Shown here piece after piece: positions 1-10,883 of a DNA stretch of 64,000 nucleotides. Position 1 is the stretch's first letter. Each line of letters opens with the position of its first letter. The position numbers and the translations under genes were made by a program. Source of the stretch: Mytilus trossulus (Eukaryota; Mollusca; Bivalvia; Mytilida; Mytilidae); assembly GCF_036588685.1 (NCBI RefSeq), contig NC_086374.1, positions 33,038,886-33,102,885 of the forward strand, in the 5' to 3' direction. The notes beneath the pieces are model-generated. The model worked only from the letters and a program-made list of their open reading frames with translations, made no database searches and was not told where the DNA came from.

Positions 1-48
1 TTGTGCGCCTGTCCAAGGTCAGGAGCCTCTGGCCTTTTTTTTATTCTT
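1..48 (+). repeat. Fragment of Penelope-type tail A
   Basis: The segment with GCGCCTGTCCAAGGTCAGG and the following AGCCTCTGGCC closely matches part of the 3' tail seen complete at 40961-41535 and again at 34807-35112. It is cut by the window edge and diverges after about position 48. Confidence 0.5.
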
Positions 49-60
49 ATATGATTTTTA

Positions 61-1122
61 AAAGCAAAAAAAAATCACACTAAGGGCATACGATATAGTT
101 TCGTTCCCACGATGAACGTTTTACGGAAAAAGGCATACAAAGTATTGTTCCCCTAGGCTTTTGTAAAAATAAAAAAAATATATATTCTTCTGCTTCAGGG
201 GTCAAAATTTTAGATATTTACTCATAATATCGTTGTTCCTTACATTTTCATTTCAGTATCATTTGGATAAACCGTGACACGTACCTAACTTTTTATTTCA
301 AAAGATAAGTAACAATTCTTTGGAAATAATTAATCTTTAACAAAGTTTCAGGATTTTACTACGACTCGGGAAAAACGGCATTTATCAGCGGTAATTTATC
401 AAATTTAAAAATTGACTTTTTCTTTAAAATTTGTACAAATAATATTCAAATGTTATCAAACCAAATGAGAAAAGAAAAACAAAGTTTGTTTTTGAAATTA
501 TATATCTTACGTAGATACCAAACTAGAACATACAAAAATCCAGTGAACTCAGATTTTCAAGAAAGTGTTACAATTATACATATACACTGTATCTACAATA
601 AATAAAACTTTCAGTTATTTTTTTTATTTTAATAATAAGATCAATATGAAACGGTTGGCACGTGTCGAATATATATGGTCTCTAAAATCACTTCTTTTGA
701 ATATCGCAAGTTATTCAATACTGACTCGAAAATATGTAAACATGTTTTTAGCTTTTCTGACTGGTTTCGATTGAACATCGTAATAATTGTACCATAGGTT
801 ACCAGATGACAAGGTCAATCTGTCTCTCAAGATCAAAATGTAAACTGGGAAGGTCGCTTTATTTCTGAACCAGCAAGAAAATTGAAAATTAACTGGTTTA
901 AAGGTAAACTTAATATATGGCATAATAACATACAGGTTGTTTATACATTTTTTGTTGTAATAATAATGATATATCAATAATATTTCTGTTGGATTGTCAT
1001 ACAAATTCACGTGTTCTCCGGCTTGATCACTGACGTCTGTGTCCGTGTGTAGATTTGTGAATAATCCAGCAACACACTCCGTGTGATGGGCCCCGCCTGC
1101 TGTACCTCTAAGTCTTTATCCT
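61..1122. other. No gene recognised
   Basis: AT-rich sequence with only short open frames on either strand. I see no splice-consistent exon, no RNA gene and no clear repeat. Confidence 0.5.
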
Positions 1123-1519
1123 AATAGACCACTTTCGAGTTCATCTGTCACCGGAAAAAACTCGTCAATTATACATGCCTTTATGACGTCATTTACAAGA
1201 TCGAGGGGCTCGCCTGTATCCCTGCACTATTTACATTCATCAAGCGTCTTAGTGATCGTCACTGTGTAGGATAAACTAGAAATAATGGTTGTTCTGTAGG
1301 TACTTAATGACAATTCCCTAATGACAGCAGTGCTGGTTGTCAATTTTGAGAATTCAATTTGCCGAATAATTCGTACAATATAGAATTATAGTTTTCCAAC
1401 CACTCGCTCAACATTGGAATAGAAGTGACGACACCCCTAAACGCACAAATGACGGTGATAAAGGCGCGTATAATTGACGAGTTTTTTCAGGTGACGGATG
1501 AACTCGAAAGTGGTCTATT
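1123..1519. mobile_element. MITE with about 70-bp terminal inverted repeats
   Basis: The left end starts AATAGACCACTTTCGAGTTC and the right end finishes with its reverse complement, GAACTCGAAAGTGGTCTATT apart from small changes. Similarity between arms continues inward for about 70 bases on each side, through the part containing AAAAAACTCGTCAATTATA. The element is about 400 bp with no coding capacity. The open frame at 1425-1616 is only the right arm plus flank. Non-autonomous DNA transposon is the likely class; I could not fix a target-site duplication. Confidence 0.7.
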
Positions 1520-3511
1520 GTTGAGCCTTTTTCTGTTGAATCAGTTGAACTTTTCTAAGTTCTATTTTATTGTCATAACTTCAAATTATTTTGTAAGTAT
1601 AAATTTCACACTCTAAGTCATGACAGTGTGTAATGAATAAAAATAAGATGTAACTTTTAGTATCTTGAGTGATAATAACAATACCCCTTATCGCTTTTTG
1701 GATTTCTGTTCTGCTTGACCTGAGATCACTTCTCCATTGTGGCGTCAAATATTTTTCATTATGTCAAAATTTGGGGTATTAAATTATAAGCCTGGTACCT
1801 TTGATAACTATTTTGTCTGTTTTCTGTAATCATGTATGTAACAAACAACCAGGAGTGCAGACAAACCTGTGCAGTTCAAAATTTAAAAATTATTTTTCTT
1901 AGACACAACATGCATGAATTTAACTTTAAAATATCTAGTGAAATCTATATATGGCGTTACACTTTTCCAACTTTTTTTATTGAATTTTGTAAGTTAACAT
2001 GCTAACTCAATATACATGGTATAGAAAGTATAGAACAGTCAAAGTAGTCCAAATAATTATGACGTCTTGAAAGGCTATTATAATTTTTTTCTTTGACGCC
2101 TTAAGTTCTGTAATTCAATATTCATTAACTACTCTGACTGTCACAAAGGTCTACAATATTATGTAACCTGATTGGTTTTCTTTAGAGTTAGAATGATAAA
2201 CTTCAAGGTTATGTCCTGATCTACAAATTATTCCAGAAAATGCACATTTTTAATAAATTGTAAAAACTGACAGGCTTATCAAGCAAAAGACAATTTCTAG
2301 ATGTACATAGTTGTTTTTTCAATGGAATTATTTTTACCAATAAAAAAATCAAGCTTGTAAGAAAAATATTAAGAAAAAGTTATAAATACTTATTGAAGTG
2401 ATCTTCTCAAATTATTTGTTCCAGTGATTTTAAAAAGTCTGTGTCTATTTATAGATTTTTTTTTATATTTCACACCCAAAAACACTTAAAGAAGTCATTC
2501 TGAAATCACAAGTTTACATAGTACCCCTGACTGGATAAGTGTTAAAGTTCAAATATTGAAAGAGAAAATGAAAGAATGAGATTATATGAGTAATTATTTA
2601 TATAATTACAATTATCTTTTATATTAATTAATGTGAAAGCTGTCACTTATGGCTATTAAATGTTAAGAAATGTCAATTTAATTGCTACAAACTTGTCATG
2701 TTAATTGAGTATTGTCTATTTTCAATATTCAGTATAAATACTCATTATAGTGGTGGTATATTTTGTGATATTTACATAACAAACATATAAAGAACATCTA
2801 GATAGAAAGAACATACATTGTAAGAAAGTAAGATATTAAAATTATTATGTATATATGTGTAAAAAAACTGTTAGTAAAAGCTTAAGAAATAACACTAACA
2901 GTAATACTTTTCAATATAATAATTTTTCATGTCGTAAAATAAAAAAATGTCGACAACAGTCGGAGAAAAAAAAGAGAACACACATAGACATGATAGATCC
3001 ATGTATACTTAACTAAAACTATAGGAGTCAAAAGTGTTATGCTGAAATTGTCCATTAAATGTTTATACTAGAAGGTTGGCTTTGTATTAAATAACAAAAC
3101 TTGAATGTGTTGGTTATTTGTGAACTGCAACAAAGTCAAAGAGTTGAAATTATTGGTGACCCTAAGACTTAAATGCTTTCTTATGATTTCCCTTATGATT
3201 CTTAATTTATAAATAGAGTACATACCTATGGAAAAGTATTACATTGATGAAATAACAGGACCTAACTAAACTTGGAAATATATGTGACTATGTATTTACA
3301 TTGCAATTTCTTTTTTATTTTTATTTTGTGAAAGAAATAATTTCAAATTTAAGTGAAAGGAAAAAGAAATATTGTGATGTCAGGATACTGTATGTACTGT
3401 AAGGGACCTTCTCTCTACCTTTAATGAAACAGTTTTGTTTATTGCCATGATCTGATGCTTTGAGTGATACTGTACATGTATATATCTCTATTTTCTTTCA
3501 TTCTATTACAG
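1520..3511. other. No gene recognised; AT-rich
   Basis: About 2 kb of AT-rich DNA. Positions 1783-1816 match the end of the repeat family seen at 15715-16003 (CCTGGTACCTTTGATAACTA). If the small gene at 3531 has a 5' UTR exon it probably lies here or further upstream, because a good acceptor (TTCTATTACAG) ends at 3511. Confidence 0.4.
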
Positions 3512-3530
3512 GGCTGTTTACAGACTAGTA

Positions 3531-5301
3531 ATGAACATGGCAACTCTACTGAATCTTACAAGGAACTTTTCACAGACTGGATTAAGTAGATCTGGTTTCA
3601 CTTTTATGAAATTAATAGTAAGTGTGTTCGAAACTTAACAACTAAATACAATCCTTATAATATTATATGAATATAAACAAGTGAACAATAACAAAATAAC
3701 CTATATTAGATATCTTGCATGCAAAAAATCAATGTACAGTACATGTATACAATATCAGTCTCTTGCTCTTGATAATCATCAGGCAATAAAATTGAGAATG
3801 GAAATTGGGAATATGTCATAGAAACAATAACGTGACCATAGAGCATAATATCCTGTTTCCACATGCACTCATTCATGTAATATATGTACATTATATATAT
3901 AGAATAACCATACATTGTCTCGAAATATCAATGATATTTGTACAAGGCTTAAAAACAGGTAGAAAGCGCGGCTATGCCGAGCATTTCTACCTGTTTCGAG
4001 CCGAGTACAAATAACATTGATATTTCGAGACAATGTATGGTTATTCTTTATATACTGCAGCTCTCAAAACTGTTCTAAATGAAGTATTTTGGTTAAAAAA
4101 CATCATTTCTTAATTTGAAGCGGACGACGTTAAATTTCCGCGAACCTGTATGTTTTATTGACGTCATAAATAAAACTCTACGGAAACACATTGTCAACGT
4201 CATAAAGAAGGTGATATACGGTCAGTGACTGTATATGACATATGAATATACGGTCAATGCAATTTGACTGCTCAAATAGCACAGCTGCAGTATATATGTT
4301 AATAATTGGTTTGAGTAATTATTTACATACAAAAATAGAGAAATATGTTTTAACAAACCTGCAATTTTTTCAGAGCCTTTCACAGGTAGATAATTTGGAC
4401 TCAACAATTACTGTTGTTCTAGATCTAGATGGTATTATACCATACATGTATTATGTTACCATTACATGTTTGTATTTGTGCTAACATACAAATCAAACAA
4501 GTTTGTACAAACTGAAGTTTAGTGTTCAATATCTCTACTATTGCTTTGGAATATAGACTCAGTTATTATCACAGCAATATCAATTATTATTGTATAGCAA
4601 TATAATATTTCCCACAAAAAGTAACCAAAGTTAGTGTGCAATAAATTCCAATATTGCACTAGTGCAATAAATCTTCAAAATTCATGACTTCATCAACGAC
4701 AAAATCTTAGTTTTAACCAGTTTTTACTTTCAAATATTATATTGCTATACAATAAAAGGGTTATTGCATGAATATTGGGGAATATTGTCCCTCATAGAAC
4801 ATATATTGCACTCGTAAGCTCGTGCAATATAAAATTCTACTTGGGACAATATTCCCCAATATTCATGCCATAACCGGTTAAACCCTATATTATCATGTAT
4901 ACTTCTCTGTCATTTTGTCTTTGATGGAGAGATGTTTTGCTGGAAATCATACCAAATCTTACATTGATGCAATAAAATTTAGATCATATATCTTTAAAAT
5001 ACATATGAAGGGCTAATTAATAGAGAACTGTTTTTAAAGCAGAGAAGATATTTTTTGTCGTTGCTGTTTATTTATGTTTACCCCACATTTCTTATTGTTC
5101 ATATTAATGTTCCATGGGACAGAATTATAATGTTATCTATATATTCATTCACAGGCTGATGAAGAGGGAAGAACATCAAAGAAACTTATATCACGGACAG
5201 CGATAGTGTTAGCAATGTGTGGCATTAGTATGTCTTTATTCTGTACAAGACAGTTATCAGAAACACCAGCAACTTGTTCATTAGTTGGACGACAAAAATA
5301 A
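3531..5301 (+). CDS. Candidate two-exon gene, small (77 aa) mitochondrial/membrane protein
   Basis: Exon 1 coding part is 3531-3617, ending at a GTAAGT donor. Exon 2 is 5155-5301, after the acceptor TTCATTCACAG, ending TAA. Both junctions are phase 0. The 29 residues of exon 1 start MNMATLLNLTRNFSQTGLSR, which is rich in hydroxyl and basic residues with one acid-free stretch, as in mitochondrial targeting peptides. Exon 2 gives a charged segment (ADEEGRTSKK), a hydrophobic stretch of about 15 residues (AIVLAMCGISMSLFC) and a short polar tail. I do not recognise the family. Support is the consensus splice sites, matching phases and an upstream acceptor at 3511 that implies a 5' UTR exon. A possible polyadenylation signal lies at 6553. 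It could still be a chance arrangement. Confidence 0.4.
3785..3835 (-). repeat. Short fragment of Penelope-type tail A
   Basis: AAAATTGAGAATGGAAATTG followed by GGGAATATGTC and an A-rich, CGACC-like segment is the terminal 50 bases of tail A in reverse orientation. It sits in the intron of the candidate small gene and fits a severely 5'-truncated retrocopy. Confidence 0.55.
3902..4046. mobile_element. Palindromic MITE
   Basis: An almost complete palindrome of 145 bp. Outer arms 3902-3946 and 4004-4046 begin GAATAACCATACATTGTCTC and pair over more than 40 bases. An inner pair, AACAGGTAGAAA and TTTCTACCTG, flanks a GC-rich centre (GCGCGGCTATGCCGAGC). No coding content. Confidence 0.75.
4587..4755. 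mobile_element. MITE with perfect 24-bp inverted repeats
   Basis: Left arm 4587-4610 begins TTATTGTATAGCAATATAAT. The right arm at 4732-4755 is its exact reverse complement. The interior includes ATTGCACTAGTGCAAT. It directly abuts the next palindrome. Confidence 0.65.
4759..4875. mobile_element. Palindromic MITE with 33-bp arms
   Basis: Arms 4759-4791 and 4843-4875 (starting GGTTATTGCATGAATATTGG) are complementary with one mismatch. A nested palindrome (ATATTGCAC / GTGCAATAT) lies in the loop, so the single strand could form a long hairpin. Confidence 0.7.
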
Positions 5302-5310
5302 TGTCTCTAG

Positions 5311-5384
5311 CATAGTTTTATAATGACACTTTCCCATGTTATTTAAGCATAGTTTTATGATGACACTTTGCCACGTTATTTAAG
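5311..5384. repeat. 37-bp tandem duplication
   Basis: Two adjacent copies, 5311-5347 and 5348-5384, both starting CATAGTTTTAT and ending GTTATTTAAG with a few substitutions. They lie just after the stop codon of the candidate small gene, in its presumed 3' UTR. Confidence 0.8.
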
Positions 5385-7960
5385 CTTTTTTTTAACCATA
5401 TCCCTCTTTAATAGTCTAATTTCGAAATCTTAGTCCATATGTTTCGAGAAAGTTATTTTCCCAGTAAGGTAACTATGTTGGGAAGAACTTATAAGTATGA
5501 AATACATTTAGTACAAAGCAAAATGAAATGACAACTTGTTAACCGACAGATAATGACATTTGTTCTATTGTGTTTGTTCTCATTAAATTGACTAGATCTG
5601 CTTTGTCTATATTGTATACATAGTTTAATTAATGTAAGCATAATTAATTGCATGTATTCTATGAATACAGGTTTTGAAATGAAAGTGTTTATCACTTGTA
5701 TTGATTGGTTACCAGCAAATGTGCCTTCCCAGGTTTCAATGTAACATCTATAAGCTCAAAACAAGAAGAAACAGTATTTGTGGTGATGCATGAGGTGGTG
5801 ATTTCTGTTTTGTTTTTTCTTATCCTCAAGTTAAGAATGTCAGATTCAAAATTATGAATTCATGGTCAGATGAACATTTCCAATCTACAAGTATGACCAT
5901 GTACATGTACTTACTGCATTGTTAGTTTTGTTCAATATTAGTGTATTTAAGAATTCAAGCATTTTATTTTATATTGAAGAAAGTGATGTGTAAAATTTTC
6001 CAACAAGAAAAGCTATTGATCTATTTTAAAATATTGTAATTGAATATTCGTGTGATGAAAAGTTATTAACATGACTTGATCTCTTTGTAATGACAGAAAA
6101 TTACGATTTTAAAAGTTAAATGTTTTATATTTTGTCATTGCAAGGTTTCTTTTTATTCACTGATCACCTACTTTATGGTAGGACCAAAGCCATATTATTT
6201 TATTTATTGCATGTAATTTATTTTCTGATTGTCTTTTTGTGTGTTGTTAAGTTGTTTTCAAAACATGTTCACAACTATAAATATCAGAAGGCAGGCGTAG
6301 AAAGTTTTCACGATTATTTTTAATGAAGTCTTGTAAACATTAAGAATGGTTATACATGCATATTATTTGAAAATGTATTCCGGAGTGTTATCCTGTCCCA
6401 TGAAATCCTTGCCAATAAGTTTGATAAGATTACTTTTAGTTTATGCATTATATATAAGATAAGACATAATCGTCTTATGAAGACTTGATTTGTCCTGACT
6501 TGTAGACACAATGTTATGTGAACTTATATGTTATTTTTATATTTTTAAGTTAAATAAAAAGTTGTGAAAATTTAATATGTGTTGTATCAATGCCATGCAA
6601 ATTTGCAGAATAGAATATTGTAACTACATATAGTGTATAAATATCAAATTGGTCTTGTTTATGAAACAACAATAATTCTAATTAACTTAATTTCATGAAT
6701 TATTATTGGAGAAAATGTGTAAAGAGTTACTTAGGACATGTTATTTTCATTTGTCCATTTACAATATATATATAATTATATCTATATTAAAGGGAAACTT
6801 CGCAAAAAAATCAAAAATTGATATTATGTCCATTCTGTATAAAAATGCTCAAATTCATAGATATTAAAGTTTTATTCTGCTAGATAAGAGATCGCCATCG
6901 ATTTTAAATTTAGAGTATCACTTCTCTGCGTTCGGCCATCTTGTCACCTTTGCCGATTTGAACCACGATATGTCTAAGGACCAAAACTACAGTAACCCAA
7001 TGTAGTCGTAATTGCGTGTCGATATCTTGTCAATCGTACGGTTGTTTTATCTGACTAATTACTAACTTGATACGGAAAATGTTCTTAATTTTTTTTAGAA
7101 ATAACCATGATCTGTTATTTTTAGACTGATAATATTGGAATTAGTTAAAAAGTCAAATTTCAAATCATAAATTAGTGTTCCGTGAAACTTAAATTGTTTT
7201 CGAAAATCTAATTAGTTCATAATTCTTTTATGTAATAAACTTGATTCAAATAAATTAGGATCTTCGCTCCACTGATCACCCGCATGGCTAAAGGTATTGT
7301 AAGGGGTGAGGTGACACGTCCAGGTATTCAAGCAATTTCCTGTCGAGCTTGCAAATGCATGCATCGTTTCACTTCTTAGGGTATTGATCAGTGTACATGG
7401 CCGATAACTTATATCTTTCCATTTTGAACTATTAGGTGTATAATATACATCTCTATCTTGCGTGTCCGAAAGTGATATAATATATAGTCATTACTAAACT
7501 CAAACGCTTGTTTATTAACAACATTTCTGGTGAAAAGAAAATTATTTATAAAAAATTATTTCGAAAAAAGGAAGAAATTCGTCATCATCACAATTGTTCC
7601 GACATGCATGTCATATATACGCAACTGGAAGTACACTAATAATCCCCGAGGGATGTGAATATTTCCCAGGAATACTGCAGAGTATCAAAGTTTCAAATCA
7701 ATTTCGGGATTTATTTTCTCTCTTGATATTCAATGACAGCAATTTAAAGAATAAACTGCTTGTCCGCTTTGGGGGTAATCTTGACAGTTGAAATAGACTT
7801 ATAATTAAATTAAAAAATAGGGAAAGATGACATAAAATTCGTCCCTTTTATTTTATACATCGTTGGTCAAATAGCTAAAGTATTATATATAGTTACGGTG
7901 TGAGACGAAGAGTATTTAAAGAGGGACATTCCCAATTATGTATAAATTTTGTTGATGTTT
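5385..7960. other. No coding gene; presumed 3' UTR then unassigned DNA
   Basis: AT-rich. An AATAAA at 6553-6558 could end the transcript of the small gene upstream. From about 6790 (TTAAAGGGAAACTTCGC) to about 7400 the sequence is somewhat richer in GC and may be another dispersed element, but I found no matching opposite end. Confidence 0.35.
6553..6558 (+). terminator. Possible polyadenylation signal
   Basis: AATAAA in TTAAATAAAAAGTTG, about 1.25 kb past the stop codon at 5301. The hexamer is common in such AT-rich DNA, so support is weak. Confidence 0.25.
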
Positions 7961-9877
7961 TTATACGACCGCAAATTTTGAAAAAATTTTCGTTGTATAT
8001 TGCTATCACGTTGGCGTCGTCGTTGTCGTCGTCGTCCGAATACTTTTAGTTTTCGCACTCTAACTTTAGTAAAAGTGAATAGAAATCTATGAAATTTTAA
8101 CACAAGGTTTATGACCATAAAAGGAAGGTTGGAATTGATTTTGGGAGTTTTGGTCCCAACATTTTAGGAATTAGGGGCCAAAAAGGGCCCAAATAAGCAT
8201 TTTCTTGGTTTTCGCACTATAACTTTAGTTTAAGTTAATAGAAATCTATGAAATTTTGACACAAGGTTGATGACCACAAAAGAAAGGTTGGGATTGATTT
8301 TGGGAGTTTTGGTTTCAACAGTTTAGGAATAAGGGGCCAAAAAAGGGCCCAAATAAGCATTATTCTTGGTTTTCGCACAATAACTTTAGTTTAAGTAAAT
8401 AGAAATCAATGAAATTTAAACATAATGTTTATGACCACAAAAGGAAGATTGGTATTGATTTTGGGAGTTTAGGTCCCAACAGTTTAGGAATTAGGGGCCA
8501 AAAAGGGACCCAAATAAGCATTTTTCTTGGTTTTCGCACCATAACGTTAGTATAAGTGAATAGAAATCTATGAAATTTTGACACAAGGTTTATGACCATA
8601 AAAGGAAGGTTGGTATTGATTTTGGGAGTTTTGGTCCCAACAGTTTAGGAAAAAGGGGCCCAAAGGGTCCAAAATTAAACTTTGTTTGATTTCATCAAAA
8701 TTGAATAATTGGGGTTCCTTGGTATGCCGAATCTAACTGTGTATGTAGAATCTTAACTTTTGGTCATGTTTTCAAATTGGTCTACATTAAGGTCCAAAGG
8801 GTCCAAAATTAAACTTAGTTTGATTTTGACAAAAAATGAATCGGTTGGGTTCTTTGATATGTTGAATCTAAAAATGAACTTAGATTCTTGATTATTGGCC
8901 CAGTTTTCAAGTTGGTCCAAATCTGGGTCCAAAATTAAACTTTTTTGATTTCATCAAAAATTGAATAAATGGGGTTCTTTGATATGCCAAATCTAACTGT
9001 GTATGTAGATTCTTCATTTTTGGTCCAGTTTTCAAATTGGCCTACATTAAGGTCCAAAGGGTCCAAAACTAAACTAAGTTTGATTTTAACAAAAATTAAA
9101 TTCTTGGGCCTCTTTGATATGCTGAATCTAAACATGTACTTAGATTTTTGATTATGGGCCCGGTTTTCAAGTTGGTCCAAATCAGGATCTTAAATTATTA
9201 TATTAAGTATTGTGCAATAGCAAGTCTTTTCAATTGCACAGTATTGTGCAATGGCAAGAAATATCTAATTTCACAATATTGTGAAATAGCAAATTATTTT
9301 TTAATTAGAGTTATCTTTCTTTGTCCAAAATAGTAAGCAAGAAATATCTTATTGCAAGAATTTTTTTTAATTGGAGTTATCTTTCTTTGTCCAGAATCAA
9401 CTTAAATCTTTGTTATATACAATATACAATGTATATTCACTTTTTACTACCAACTGATAAATTTAAATAATCTTTACCATTCAGTGATAACAAGCAGTTT
9501 TTTTACATCTTAATATTTTATGATGTATTTAAATGAGTAGTTATTGTTGCAAACTCCATTAGAATATTTTAATTGAGATTAGTTTTGGAATAAGGGAAAG
9601 GGGGATGTGATTAAAAAATTGGGTTCATTTTTTCTCATTTGAAATTTCATAAATAAAAAGAAAATTTCTTCAAACATTTTTTTGAGAGGATTAATATTAA
9701 ACAGCATAGTGAATTGCTCTAAGAGAAAACAAAAATTTTAAGTTCATTCATTCTGTGTCAGAAACCTATGCTGTGTCAACTATTTAATCACAATCCAAAT
9801 TTAGAGCTGAATCCAGCTTGAATGTTGTGTCCATACTTGCCCCAACCGTTCAGGGTTCAACCTCTGCGGTCGTATAA
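7961..9877. mobile_element. Long non-coding element, copy 1 (TTATACGACCGCA ends)
   Basis: The ends are short inverted repeats, TTATACGACCGCA on the left and TGCGGTCGTATAA on the right. Inside lie about four tandem units of about 165 bp between about 8045 and 8660, each with TTTTCGCAC, AACTTTAGT, ATAGAAATC and GGGGCCAAAAAGGG blocks. A second series of about 120-bp units follows (TCCAAAATTAAACTT, GGGTTCTTTGATATG, GTTTTCAAATTGG). A palindrome-rich patch at about 9203-9290 carries repeated ATTGTGCAAT. No protein-coding frame survives. It is probably a non-autonomous DNA element; the class is unknown. Confidence 0.65.
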
Positions 9878-10883
9878 AGCTACGCCCTGCGAAGCATCTG
9901 ATTCACACTTGAAAAGCATATCTGTTCGTAATTTGTCGATTCCATTCGAATTAGATCTTTTAATTTCCTGTCAATTTTTTAAAACATCTTTTTTTTCAAA
10001 TATCTGAAGCATTCATGTGTTGTGAGATTTAAAATATTTTGATGAGCACATTAATTCCTAAATAGGTAATTAAAGATCACTTTTGATGGACTTAATTATA
10101 TGATTGCAATTGTTAATGATCTGTTTGAAATATTTAAGGCTGCCGATCCTAATTTAAAATAGTACAATTTTTAGTTCATAAACTCGTGTTTAGAAGGCTA
10201 TTTTTATTTATAAATTTATACTTCAATTAAAATAATTCAGTATTTCATCGTTACTAAAGTAATCAAAAGTCATAATTCATTAAAAGTGATCTTATGCAAA
10301 ATATAAAAATATACAACAGCTATCCAGTTATTGTGCGATCTTATTATTCCCGTTAGTTAATTTTCATTTTTTTTTTTACATTTTTGTGTCTGAAACTTTG
10401 ACTGACTCCCGTTTACAATTCATACGAAATGTTGTTCACACCTGAAATGCCAGTGAACCGTGACGCCTAGATATCACTGAATGAGAATCAAAAGATTAGA
10501 ATTACATAATGCTAATCTTTTAATTACCTTGAGTTAAACTACGCATTCCACATTGTTTAGGTGTCACAAAACAATACACATTTTATTGTTTCCACCGTAC
10601 AAATTTTTGCGGTCGTATAAAAAAAGGAAAGGCCAACAGACAAACAACAGTATACATAACACAACATAGAAAATTAAAGACTGAGCAACACAAACCCCAT
10701 TAAAAAAAAGTTTCAAAAGATTTTGACATGTAAGGTTAGATAAATTTTAAATTGGTAAATCTGAATATAACAATGATTGTGGGTCCTAGGGTATTGTCTA
10801 ATTGAAACTAAAATGAGGATCACCATTGTCAAATTTTGTTGTGTTATTTATACTGTTGTTTGTCTGTTGGCCTTTCCTTTTTT
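9878..10883. other. Spacer between two long elements; no gene
   Basis: AT-rich. A small stem, AAAAGATTAG / CTAATCTTTT, lies at about 10489-10520. A lone GCGGTCGTATAA end at 10610-10621 suggests an older truncated copy of the flanking element type. Positions 10623-10705 resemble the tail of Penelope-type family B. Confidence 0.4.
10623..10705 (-). repeat. Degenerate Penelope-type tail B fragment
   Basis: GGCCAACAGACAAACAACAG followed by CAACATAGAAAATTAAAG and AGCAACACAAACCCC parallels the better copies at 13229-13405 and 16895-17342. Confidence 0.5.

Noticed and set aside
4374-4385. 12-nt microexon (AGCCTTTCACAG) between the two exons of the small gene
   Set aside because: It has a good acceptor and keeps frame, but the GTAGAT donor is weak and nothing else supports it.
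8935-9180. Open frames on both strands in the long TTATACGACCGCA elements
   Set aside because: They arise from the internal tandem units and change between copies.
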